This document shows positions 11,063-18,985 of a stretch of 64,000 nt of DNA, piece after piece. The position numbers and the translations under genes are program-made. The stretch is from NCBI RefSeq assembly GCF_024397975.1, contig NZ_CP073745.1, positions 252,501 through 316,500 on the forward strand, read 5' to 3'. The DNA is from Bacterioplanoides sp. SCSIO 12839. Its GTDB lineage: Bacteria > Pseudomonadota > Gammaproteobacteria > Pseudomonadales > Oceanobacteraceae. Below the pieces are notes generated by a model, which had not been told where the DNA came from, ran no database searches, and saw nothing but the letters and a program-made list of their open reading frames with translations. The first letter of the stretch is position 1. Each line of letters opens with the position of its first letter.

Positions 11063-11092
11063 ATGGCCTCAAAAATTTACTCTTGAGACCAT
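11063..11092. terminator. Weak hairpin between convergent glycan operons
   Basis: ATGGCCTCAA (11063-11072) and TTGAGACCAT (11083-11092) form a 10-bp stem with one mismatch. A loose T-rich stretch follows on the plus strand. It lies between the convergent ends of the AsnB-like and sulfatase genes and could serve both. Confidence 0.4.
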
Positions 11093-11115
11093 TGATAGGT
11101 TTTATTTAAAATATA

Positions 11116-12996
11116 CTAGATGGTTTTGCACAGTTCTTTATGTAAATTTTCTGCCGTTATTGAGAAGTACGGTATGGCGACATGATATAACTTAGTTTTA
11201 TCTGTTTTCCCTAGCAAGTTATACCTGGCTACTACAGTAGGTTTGCTATTAATGGTTGTGATAATAGTGTTGTCTTCTTTAAATGAAGAGTCTGCTAATA
11301 CTCCATTTATGTATAGTTCAGCGCGGATTTTTGATGATGCTCCTTTCCAATTATTAAGGCGGCGGTTGTTATAAATAGATATTGTCATTGTCTGGCAAGA
11401 TTCTGTTGAAGGCCTGATTTTTCCTTCAAGCAATACATTTTTGAATTTTACTTTAATTAAAGATTTTTCTTTTGAATATGTTGCTTGCCAGGCTCCCTTT
11501 TGAGAAACCAAGGAAGTAGGTAAGGAGGAGTCGTCTGCTGAGTCGTTAGGGATAAAGTTGCTACTATAAGTAAAACCTGTGAAACCCGGTGTTCTTCTTA
11601 GGTCGTTGCCACTGAGTAATATATGAGAGTCACCCTGCTTTTCTTGGGTTTCTATTAATGTAGCTTCTTTAAGTTCTTTCGAAAGTTCTGCATTAAGTTC
11701 TTCGATGCGTGGGTCTTCACTGTCTATTTTGTTCTGATAACCTGTAGGGTCAGCTTCTAAGTCTAAAAATGCTTTTATAGGTGGTGATGTAAGGGATGGA
11801 CTTTGATAGGTTAATCGAACCATTTTCCCAGTATCCAGGATGCTTGCTGAGTTGGTGAGTAATGTTTGGCTCCCCCATATGAATTTTCTATCAGGTAACT
11901 TCGAATTACTAAATATAGCTTGGGAAATATCAATGCCATCAACTTCATGTTGTATTGGTGAATCGATAAGAGTAGCAATAGTCGGGTATAAATCTATGGT
12001 AGAGACAATTTGTTTTCGTTCGCCTTTGGGGATTGTTTCAGGCCAGCGGATGAATAACGGTGTTTTAGTTCCACCTTGTAAATACTGCGTTTTTTTTCCA
12101 TTGTATGGATAATTGTTGTCATAGGCTTTATTAGTTCCGCCATTATCACTGACTATTATAACAATGGTGTTTTTGTATTGCGATGTACGATGAAGTGCTT
12201 CATCAACTACCCCAATTGCATTGTCTAGATCTCTAAGCAATGCTTTGTACTTCCCTGTTGGGCTATTGTCATAAAAGGATAGACTTTCTTTCGTCGGCTC
12301 GATGGGCGTGTGTGGCGCATACATCCAATAGTTTATAAACCAAGGCTTATCGCCTTGCTCTCCTTCTTCAATCTCTTGAACAACTTGCTGAGCAAGAATA
12401 TTGGTGAGGTGCCCCTTAATTTGTTTTAAGTTTCCATCGATATCTTCTATCCAGGGATTGTTATATGTCGGTTTACGATAGTCTTGCTCGGCGATAGGCG
12501 AAGAATGAGGCTTCCTTAGCAGCCATTGACTTAAGAATCCATAAAAACTGTCATAACCTTGCATCTTTGGTAACGCAGCATCTGTTGTATGCCCTAGATG
12601 CCACTTACCTATATGGTGAGTGCTGTATCCTTCGGATTTAAAATGTATGGGTAGTGTTTTAGTTCCTGAGTCAAGACCAAGCCCATTGCTCATATACCCG
12701 GTACGGACAGAGAATTTTCCTGTCATATATGAGCTTCTGGTGGGAGAGCACGTTGCATCCGCATAGTGGTTGGTAAAATAAAGCCCTTGTGACGCGATCT
12801 TATCTAGGTTTGGGGTGCTAAGTTCACTGTTGTTCCTGCTTAGATCATTAATACCTAGATCATCCAAAATAATGACAAGTATATTTGGCTTTTTTTCGGT
12901 TGTTTTTTTCTCTGGAAGAAACGTCATGCTAATAGTGAAAATAAGAGCACATAACCCGATTAGAGTCATTATCTGTATTGAACGCAGAAAGGACAT
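11116..12996 (-). CDS. Membrane-anchored sulfatase (arylsulfatase family)
   Basis: A 626-residue type I sulfatase. A hydrophobic N-terminal segment (about 8-27) anchors or exports it. DD at 45-46 begins the metal site. C83-S-P-T-R87 is the formylglycine motif CxPxR, with Cys as the residue to be oxidised. K131 and H133 (GKWHLGH), H229 (APHTP) and D284-N285 (SDNGG) complete the usual active site. A C-terminal region of about 200 residues is beta-rich and unassigned. The family hydrolyses sulfate esters outside the cytoplasm; no sulfatase-maturing enzyme gene is in the window. It is the last gene of the minus-strand operon. With the sulfotransferase-like protein at 4056-5201, it suggests that a sulfated glycan is both made and trimmed (inference). 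Confidence 0.9.
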   Translation of the reverse strand: MSFLRSIQIMTLIGLCALIFTISMTFLPEKKTTEKKPNILVIILDDLGINDLSRNNSELSTPNLDKIASQGLYFTNHYADATCSPTRSSYMTGKFSVRTGYMSNGLGLDSGTKTLPIHFKSEGYSTHHIGKWHLGHTTDAALPKMQGYDSFYGFLSQWLLRKPHSSPIAEQDYRKPTYNNPWIEDIDGNLKQIKGHLTNILAQQVVQEIEEGEQGDKPWFINYWMYAPHTPIEPTKESLSFYDNSPTGKYKALLRDLDNAIGVVDEALHRTSQYKNTIVIIVSDNGGTNKAYDNNYPYNGKKTQYLQGGTKTPLFIRWPETIPKGERKQIVSTIDLYPTIATLIDSPIQHEVDGIDISQAIFSNSKLPDRKFIWGSQTLLTNSASILDTGKMVRLTYQSPSLTSPPIKAFLDLEADPTGYQNKIDSEDPRIEELNAELSKELKEATLIETQEKQGDSHILLSGNDLRRTPGFTGFTYSSNFIPNDSADDSSLPTSLVSQKGAWQATYSKEKSLIKVKFKNVLLEGKIRPSTESCQTMTISIYNNRRLNNWKGASSKIRAELYINGVLADSSFKEDNTIITTINSKPTVVARYNLLGKTDKTKLYHVAIPYFSITAENLHKELCKTI

Positions 12997-13006
12997 TTTA
13001 GTGATC

Positions 13007-14134
13007 CTACTTTGATTTGGAGGAGAGTCTCTGTTTGGCTTTTAAGAAAGGTAGCTCAATGAGTTGGTAGCTGATTAATGAGAGCAGTAAGCTACTTATA
13101 AACGCAATTGTGGGTAATATGTAGGCATATATTGAGCTTAGGTATGCGCTATCCCCTAGCAAGCTTTTCTGTGGGTATATAAGAAAGAACAAAACTGGTA
13201 CGTGAATGAGGTAAAATGCATAAGAAAGCTTTCCCAGGGTGCCTAGAAAATTATTCACAAGGATAAATTTACCTAATGGTCTTAGCGATAATAATGAGTA
13301 CATAATGCCTGCCCAACATAGAGCTTCGTAGGTGTGTCTCTGGTGCCAGATCATTTCAGAGCTTTCATCCCCTAAGCTGCTCGCATGCTGCAGCACAACA
13401 CCTAATAAGAGCAGGCATACAGTTAAAAATACGGTATGAATCAAGCGAGTACTTGTTTGATTAGGCCACGAAAGTGGGTGCACAACATAAAAGTAAGCTG
13501 TTGCCATACCAATAATGAAGGCAGGTAAGCGACCAAAAAGAGACTTCTGGATTATGTTTGAGTGTTCGTGGCTGCTGGTGTTTATTGCAAGGCTGAAATA
13601 AAGGTATAGCCATACAGCAAAAACAGGTATGAGCAACCACCTAAATTGCTTGTGCTTCAGAGTTAAAAAAATTATTGGTAATAGTATGTAAAACTGAATC
13701 TCGGTAGATAGAGTCCACCAAACCACACTGTAAGGGAACAGGTCGAAGCCAACATACTGAAAAAACAAAGCAGGTATTCCTTCATCTACTTTCCCGGTTA
13801 ACACGATTGCCACCACTACTGCGATGATATACAGAGGTAATATTCGCAGTGATCTAGCGAGGTAATATTGGCCTATATTAAAAGGCTTGTTATCCCTTAA
13901 GTTCCTAATAAATGGTGTGGACAGTAAGAATCCGCTCAAGACAAAGAACAAAGTAACGCCGGTATTGCCACTGCTGATAAAGCTGAAAACTAAACTATAA
14001 TCAGCAGGAGGATTGCCAGACTGAATTCCATAGACATGGAAAAGGTACACGAGGAGCATTGCGATTCCGCGTAGAGATTCAAGCTCGTTTATATAATACG
14101 ATTTTTCACGTATACCTGATGTGAAATCCAGCAT
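13007..14134 (-). CDS. Membrane acyltransferase, OafA/acyltransferase-3 family
   Basis: A 375-residue protein with about ten membrane segments. It has the acyltransferase-3 entry ELESLRGIAMLLVYLFH, in which R22 and H33 are the conserved pair, and FVLSGFLLS further on. The family moves acetyl or other acyl groups onto surface polysaccharides at the inner membrane. There is no fused SGNH hydrolase domain, so it belongs to the short form. It is separated by 10 bases from the sulfatase and 9 from the methyltransferase gene, so it is co-transcribed with them. It probably O-acylates the polysaccharide of this cluster; donor and position are unknown. Confidence 0.9.
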   Translation of the reverse strand: MLDFTSGIREKSYYINELESLRGIAMLLVYLFHVYGIQSGNPPADYSLVFSFISSGNTGVTLFFVLSGFLLSTPFIRNLRDNKPFNIGQYYLARSLRILPLYIIAVVVAIVLTGKVDEGIPALFFQYVGFDLFPYSVVWWTLSTEIQFYILLPIIFLTLKHKQFRWLLIPVFAVWLYLYFSLAINTSSHEHSNIIQKSLFGRLPAFIIGMATAYFYVVHPLSWPNQTSTRLIHTVFLTVCLLLLGVVLQHASSLGDESSEMIWHQRHTYEALCWAGIMYSLLSLRPLGKFILVNNFLGTLGKLSYAFYLIHVPVLFFLIYPQKSLLGDSAYLSSIYAYILPTIAFISSLLLSLISYQLIELPFLKAKQRLSSKSK

Positions 14135-14143
14135 TCTGTTTGT

Positions 14144-14881
14144 CTATTTGGATTTTTTTGTTAGGCGTTTCAGCTTTCTTTTTGCTTCAAGATGTTCTGC
14201 GGCGTGGACATACAGTGCACGTAGCTGGTTCTGCTGTTCTGGAGTACTCTCGAACAGTAACTTAAAAAGAGGGTGATCAGTTTTCTCAGGTGCTCCCGGT
14301 TTGCGTAACACACCAAGTCCATAGCCATGATGAAACTTAAAAGTATCATAGTTATTTTCAATTTCTTCCCAAAATTGCCATACGCCAAAATCTTCACGCT
14401 TAGCCATTATGTCGTGGAAAAGAATAATTCCACCGGGCTCGACTTTGGGATACCAATTCTCAAAATCTTCTTTTACAGCATCATACGTGTGTAGCCCATC
14501 GATATGGAGCAAATCAATGCTTTCATCTTCGAAATGTTTCAATGCATCGTTGAAATACATTTTTAATAGATAGGTGAATCCACGATAGTGCTCACGAGCA
14601 TGGGAGGCTACGTTCTCGTAAACCGAAATATCATATTTTCCTATATGAATATCGCCTTCCCAGCCATCAATTGCGTAACATACAGAATCTAAGTTATGTT
14701 CCTTTACTGACTGGCAAAAACCAAAAAAAGATAAGCCTTTTTCAGTACCAAGCTCGGTAATTACATTAGGTTTTAAAGCTGCAACAATATCGTAAGCAAA
14801 GGGTAGGTGATCTATCCACGTACTCAGAACAATATGCTTTGGTTCAAAATTAATTAAGGATGGAGGTAAATAAATAGACAT
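14144..14881 (-). CDS. Class I SAM-dependent methyltransferase (Methyltransf_24 type)
   Basis: A 245-residue protein with a Rossmann-fold methyltransferase core. ITELGTEKGLSFFGF (around 41-55) is the SAM-binding glycine region. IDLLHIDGLHTYDAVKEDF (near 123-141) is the acidic LHIDG-xH motif typical of the Methyltransf_24 / cephalosporin-hydroxylase-like group, and GGIILFHDI follows. Proteins of this kind in glycan clusters methylate sugars. The last ~30 residues are Lys/Arg-rich. The gene starts five bases after the DGARM GT2-like gene and belongs to the same minus-strand operon. Confidence 0.83.
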   Translation of the reverse strand: MSIYLPPSLINFEPKHIVLSTWIDHLPFAYDIVAALKPNVITELGTEKGLSFFGFCQSVKEHNLDSVCYAIDGWEGDIHIGKYDISVYENVASHAREHYRGFTYLLKMYFNDALKHFEDESIDLLHIDGLHTYDAVKEDFENWYPKVEPGGIILFHDIMAKREDFGVWQFWEEIENNYDTFKFHHGYGLGVLRKPGAPEKTDHPLFKLLFESTPEQQNQLRALYVHAAEHLEAKRKLKRLTKKSK

Positions 14882-14886
14882 AAAGG

Positions 14887-15858
14887 TTATTCGCTTGTGA
14901 TTTGATGATAATCGTCAGGCCATAGAATTTGAGAGTCATCACCTAATCTGGCTGCTCTTTTTTGGGCAGTATGGGCCGATTGTTCTAAAAAATTAAGAGC
15001 GTTAGCATCTATGCTGCCCAGCATAATAGGGTTGCGGCGAATGGTTCCCGAGTTACCCCATATTGATTTCAATTGAGAATTGAAAGAAGCCAGCTCCTTT
15101 TCTCGATCCGTGCTGTGTGATGTTGTCACTCCACCATGATATTGATGAAATGATCCCTCCCCAGGTAAGACGAAAAATTGAGTATCAGGAATATTGATTA
15201 AAGATCTATATATATGGAGGTTTATCGAGCCACCTCCTCTAAGGGTAAAGCGAGTATCTGCTCTTCCGATGGTATCAAAATTAATTTTTGATGCGAAAAT
15301 GCAGTTACATTCCATCATAGGCTGAAGATAACCACGTGCATTCGCTCCACTGAACGTCGATACCTTGAATAGGCGATATCCGTTTTCTTGCCATTCTGCC
15401 TGCTTTAATAGATTTTGCTCAAACTCTACAGAGTATCCAGGCTCTGTTAAATGATGTTCGCTTTCTCCGATATGATAACCAGGCACAGCTACGATGGAGT
15501 TAACTGATACTTGCGTAGCCATTTTAACGTAGTGAATAACGCCTGGGGAAAGCATTCGGGCTCCATCAATAATGAGGCCGATGTATTGCCCCTGGCACTG
15601 TTCGAATGCAAAGTTTACTGCTGGAACTGGTGATTGGCTGGTTTCCTGACGGAGGAAGTAACGGAAATTGCTGCCATACTCCTTACTGACGTCGGTGGGC
15701 GCAAAGTTATCGTCAGACGAATTCTCCACAACGATTACTTCATAATCATCCGGGTCAACATTTCTTTGATATGTGCTTTTCAGGCTACAGAGAGTGTTAT
15801 GAAGCTGTTGCTTCATTTTGTAACCCACGACGATTATAGATATTAAAGGAGTTGTCAT
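14887..15858 (-). CDS. GT2-like protein of the DGARM family, copy 2
   Basis: A 323-residue paralogue of the proteins at 7205-8203 and 15855-16862. It starts directly with the GT-A strand LISIIVVGYKM and has YEVIVVENSSDD at 39-50, DGARM at 98-102 and SFHQYHGGVTT near the C-terminal third. Copy 1 has VPAINYAAEQA where this copy has VPAVNFAFEQC, so the similarity extends around the motifs. The start codon overlaps the stop of the upstream paralogue by four bases, indicating coupled translation of a tandem pair. The acceptor and donor are unknown. The lack of DXD makes an inactive or unusual transferase possible. Confidence 0.78.
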   Translation of the reverse strand: MTTPLISIIVVGYKMKQQLHNTLCSLKSTYQRNVDPDDYEVIVVENSSDDNFAPTDVSKEYGSNFRYFLRQETSQSPVPAVNFAFEQCQGQYIGLIIDGARMLSPGVIHYVKMATQVSVNSIVAVPGYHIGESEHHLTEPGYSVEFEQNLLKQAEWQENGYRLFKVSTFSGANARGYLQPMMECNCIFASKINFDTIGRADTRFTLRGGGSINLHIYRSLINIPDTQFFVLPGEGSFHQYHGGVTTSHSTDREKELASFNSQLKSIWGNSGTIRRNPIMLGSIDANALNFLEQSAHTAQKRAARLGDDSQILWPDDYHQITSE

Positions 15859-16862
15859 CGCCGTTTAAGACCTACTACCGGGCGAGTTTTTGCTATTTCA
15901 TCTTTCCCAAGAGCGCTGCTTGCAGAATATTTTAAAAACCTTAGTGCTTCTTTGGGAATATCACCGAATAATGTGGGCTTCACTTGAGGAGCTTTATAAT
16001 ATTCTCCCCTAATTGATTTGTACTGGTCAAAGTGAGCCTGCATTACAATTTCGCGGTCCTCTTCCGATGTGCCGCCGGTTGTGACACCACCATGATATTG
16101 GTGAAATGTCCCTTCACCAGGAAGAACAATCAGTTCAGTGTCCGGCCTCTCACAAATGCGCTTGTAAAGATCTAAATTTGCCTGGCCGCCACCCGTTTCA
16201 GTAAAGCGGGGATCCATTCCTTTTTCTTGCTTCCATATATGGCGGGGTATACAAAAGCAGTTGCTTTCACATACGGGTCGTAAGCTACCAGCAGAGCAAG
16301 AGCCACTTAATACGCTGATATCGAAAAGCTTATAACCGTATTTGGGCCATTCTATGCTCGCTAAAAGTTCTTCCTCGGCCGATTCATCGTAACCTGAAGC
16401 CACAGCCCATTGTTGTAGTTGGTCCCCAATGTGATAACCAGGAGCAGCGACAACTGCGTTTTTAGAGATATTCCTGGCTTTTAATATGTGATAGACCAAG
16501 CCAGGTGAGGCCATTCTGGCACCATCAATAATGATCCCTATGGTTGATCCTTTGGCCTTTTCAGCGCCAAAATTAATGGCGAACACAGGGGTTGGCAGTG
16601 ATTCCTCTCGGTAGAAGTAACGAAAGTTGCCCTCAAGGGTATTGATATAGTCTGCCCCCAGTTCATCACTCGACGAGTTTTCTACAACAATGACCTCGTA
16701 GTCTTCGGGGAAAACACCACGCTGATAACTATTAGATAGGCTAAGCAAGGTTTTCTTAGCTTGCTCCGGCATCTTGTAAACAATGACAATCAGGGAAAGT
16801 TTGGGCTTTCCGATAATCTTTCGGATAGCTCTTTTGAAGAAAAGTGAAGAAGTTTTGGTCAT
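15855..16862 (-). CDS. GT2-like protein of the DGARM family, copy 3
   Basis: A 335-residue paralogue: LSLIVIVYKM at 22-31, YEVIVVENSSSDEL near 55-68, DGARM at 113-117 and TFHQYHGGVTTG further on. The frame stays open upstream to a TTG at 17018, but that start would overlap the divergent GT2 gene. The ATG at 16862 gives a leader of the same length as copy 1 (21 against 23 residues before LS-I-IV) and leaves a 128-base divergent promoter region, so it was chosen. The short leader is basic and amphipathic (FFKRAIRKIIGK), possibly membrane-associating. It is the first gene of the minus-strand operon. Confidence 0.76.
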   Translation of the reverse strand: MTKTSSLFFKRAIRKIIGKPKLSLIVIVYKMPEQAKKTLLSLSNSYQRGVFPEDYEVIVVENSSSDELGADYINTLEGNFRYFYREESLPTPVFAINFGAEKAKGSTIGIIIDGARMASPGLVYHILKARNISKNAVVAAPGYHIGDQLQQWAVASGYDESAEEELLASIEWPKYGYKLFDISVLSGSCSAGSLRPVCESNCFCIPRHIWKQEKGMDPRFTETGGGQANLDLYKRICERPDTELIVLPGEGTFHQYHGGVTTGGTSEEDREIVMQAHFDQYKSIRGEYYKAPQVKPTLFGDIPKEALRFLKYSASSALGKDEIAKTRPVVGLKRR

Positions 16863-16990
16863 TCTGAATGCGAAGTTGAAGGCCTGCAACTTCCAGACGC
16901 TTACTTTTAATCGATATAATGGAGTGGCTACGATAGCCTTAAAAAAGCTACAATATATAGCTTCAACACGGGTGTCAAGTTGAGATAATA

Positions 16991-17962
16991 GTGAGTAATG
17001 ACGTTGAAAATGGCCCAATAGTCTGGGTTCTTTTATCTACTTGGAACGGTGCTAAATATCTGCCGGAGCTGTTAGATTCGATACTTGAACAAAGCTATAA
17101 AAATATCCGTATCTTAGTTAGAGATGATGGCTCAACGGATAGTACCCCAGAGGTTCTTGATCAGTATTCAGAGCAATTTTCTGATTATTTCATGGTTGAA
17201 CGTGGTGACAACGTCGGAGTTGTTTGCAGTTTCTCTACTCTTATCGGCAAAGCAATAGAATTAGCAGGCATTGACGACTTAATCATGTGCGCTGACCAGG
17301 ATGATTGCTGGATGCCTGAAAAGTTGCGCTTAACCCTTGAAGCATATAAGAGCATTGGGTCAGCGCAGTTGCCGGTATTGATCCATTCAGACTTACAAGT
17401 GATTGATGGTAATGGTGAGGTTTTATCTGATTCCTTCATGGATATGCAGAAACTTAACCCCTATGCTAACCGGGTTGAAAATCTATTAGTTCAAAATACA
17501 GTTACTGGTTGCACTGCAGCCTTTAACGTAGCCTTGGCTAAACTTGCCTATCCAATACCATCAGCTGCATTGATGCATGACTGGTGGTTGGCTTTATTGG
17601 CTTCCCATTTTGGCAGGATAGAGTACTTGGCAGCCCCATTGGTTGGTTACCGGCAGCATAGTGATAACGTCGTTGGTGCCAAACGTTATGGGGTTCAGTA
17701 TGTGGCGGGGTTGTTGTTTGCCAAGTTGCGAGGCGATGACAAGCGCGTCAGTCTGACACAGCTGGCGGCACAGGCTGAGGCGCTTAGCAAGGTATCGTCA
17801 GGACGGGGTCATGTTACTGTTGTGCAGTTTTTAGCTGACCTGGGTAATCTTACTGTGTACCAACGATTGCGATTCATGATGTTTACTCGTCTGCGTAAGC
17901 ATGGCATGTTGAGAAACTTGGTTTTATGGATTGAGGTACTGACTTATCGCGGTGCTGAGTAA
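16991..17962 (+). CDS. Family 2 glycosyltransferase, rhamnosyltransferase-like
   Basis: A 323-residue canonical GT2 enzyme: VWVLLSTWNGAKYL at the nucleotide-binding entry, VRDDGSTDST at 43-52, and ADQDDCW at 101-107 as the metal-binding aspartates. HDWW near residue 195 is the usual acceptor/catalytic-base region, and YRQHSDNVVG is the typical end of the fold. This pattern is common among O-antigen rhamnosyltransferases, but the sugar is not provable from sequence. The GTG start faces the minus-strand operon across a short divergent spacer, and the ribosome-binding site is weak. The next GT2 gene follows after 58 bases. Confidence 0.85.
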   Translation: MSNDVENGPIVWVLLSTWNGAKYLPELLDSILEQSYKNIRILVRDDGSTDSTPEVLDQYSEQFSDYFMVERGDNVGVVCSFSTLIGKAIELAGIDDLIMCADQDDCWMPEKLRLTLEAYKSIGSAQLPVLIHSDLQVIDGNGEVLSDSFMDMQKLNPYANRVENLLVQNTVTGCTAAFNVALAKLAYPIPSAALMHDWWLALLASHFGRIEYLAAPLVGYRQHSDNVVGAKRYGVQYVAGLLFAKLRGDDKRVSLTQLAAQAEALSKVSSGRGHVTVVQFLADLGNLTVYQRLRFMMFTRLRKHGMLRNLVLWIEVLTYRGAE

Positions 17963-18020
17963 CAGGGCGGTTAGCTGTAATGTGTGGTTATTTAACCGAT
18001 CTTGTTTATGTGGAGATTAA

Positions 18021-18851
18021 GTGCTTTTAACTATTTCGATTGTTACCTATCGTTCTGACCCTATTTTGTTTATTGGAGCACTTCAATCTTTAGTAAGGGC
18101 GGTTGAATACGCCCAAAATAAGTATAAAGCTCTGAAATGCAGTTTGATAGTTATAGAAAATGACTATCAAGGGCAGAACAATTTACGTCAAGCTGAGGAA
18201 TTTCTTCGGGACCATTGTAGCGGAATCTTTGAAGATCTGTCGGTGAGTTCTGTAGGGCGTAATTTAGGTTACGGTAAAGGGCATAATCTTGCTCTTGAAT
18301 ATAGTCAGTCTGATTTTAGTCTGGTGCTTAATCCGGATGTCATGCTGAATGAAGACGCGATCTATCAAGGACTGCACTACATGAACGTTAATCAGGGAGT
18401 CGTGTTGGTGAGTCCTAGTGGCGTTGATGGTAATGATCTCCAGCTTTCACTATGTAAGCGATACCCAGCGATCTTTGACTTATTCCTTAGGGGGTTTGGA
18501 CCTAAGTGGCTTAAACGTCGTTTTCGTAAGCGTTTAGCTCGCTATGAAATGCACGATTTACTTTCTTCCGCAGAGCCAGTTTCAGGGGTGGATATTGTTA
18601 GTGGTTGCTGCATGTTAATGTCAACATCGGCGTTGCGTCAGGTTGAGGGGTTTGATAAAGACTATTTTCTGTACTTCGAGGATTTTGACTTGTCGCTGCG
18701 GATCGGAAAAATAGGAGATATCGTTTATTTCCCTGCTATGAAAATAGTCCATCATGGAGGTTATGCCGCGCGTAAAGGTATTTGGCATATTATGTTATTT
18801 GCATCTTCGGCTTTAAAGTTCTATCGGCGCCACAAGTGGCTTTGGTTTTAG
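18021..18851 (+). CDS. Family 2 glycosyltransferase, WbbL-like
   Basis: A 276-residue GT2 enzyme. SIVTYRSD is at the N-terminus, VGRNLGYGKGHNLAL at 78-92, and NPDV at 104-107 is the DXD equivalent. SGCCMLMSTSALRQVEGFD is followed by YFEDFDLSLR, which holds the ED catalytic region, and IVHHGG closes the fold. This is the WbbL pattern (rhamnosyltransferase acting on undecaprenyl-PP-GlcNAc). If so, it adds an early sugar of the lipid-linked glycan (inference). The GTG start has a good GGAG site 5 bases upstream. It is the last gene of the glycan cluster and is followed by a hairpin terminator. Confidence 0.85.
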   Translation: MLLTISIVTYRSDPILFIGALQSLVRAVEYAQNKYKALKCSLIVIENDYQGQNNLRQAEEFLRDHCSGIFEDLSVSSVGRNLGYGKGHNLALEYSQSDFSLVLNPDVMLNEDAIYQGLHYMNVNQGVVLVSPSGVDGNDLQLSLCKRYPAIFDLFLRGFGPKWLKRRFRKRLARYEMHDLLSSAEPVSGVDIVSGCCMLMSTSALRQVEGFDKDYFLYFEDFDLSLRIGKIGDIVYFPAMKIVHHGGYAARKGIWHIMLFASSALKFYRRHKWLWF

Positions 18852-18917
18852 GTTTCTCCGTTTTTTGTTGAAGGCCGCCAAATAGTTTGTTTGGGCCGGT
18901 CAGCATGCATAGAATAG

Positions 18918-18960
18918 TTGGCGCTGCATTGCTAAATGCATTGCGCCAATATCCTTTTCT
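18918..18960 (+). terminator. Terminator at the end of the glycan cluster
   Basis: TTGGCGC (18918-18924) pairs with GCGCCAA (18943-18949). An inner TGCAT/ATGCA helix lies within, and a T-rich tail (tatccttttct) follows. It lies between the convergent WbbL-like and DyP genes. Confidence 0.65.
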
Positions 18961-18985
18961 TGGCTCTTTTTAACCAGAATTAAAA

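Noticed and set aside
16863-17018. 52-residue upstream extension of DGARM copy 3 from TTG
   Set aside because: It overlaps the divergent GT2 gene and has no counterpart in the two paralogues.
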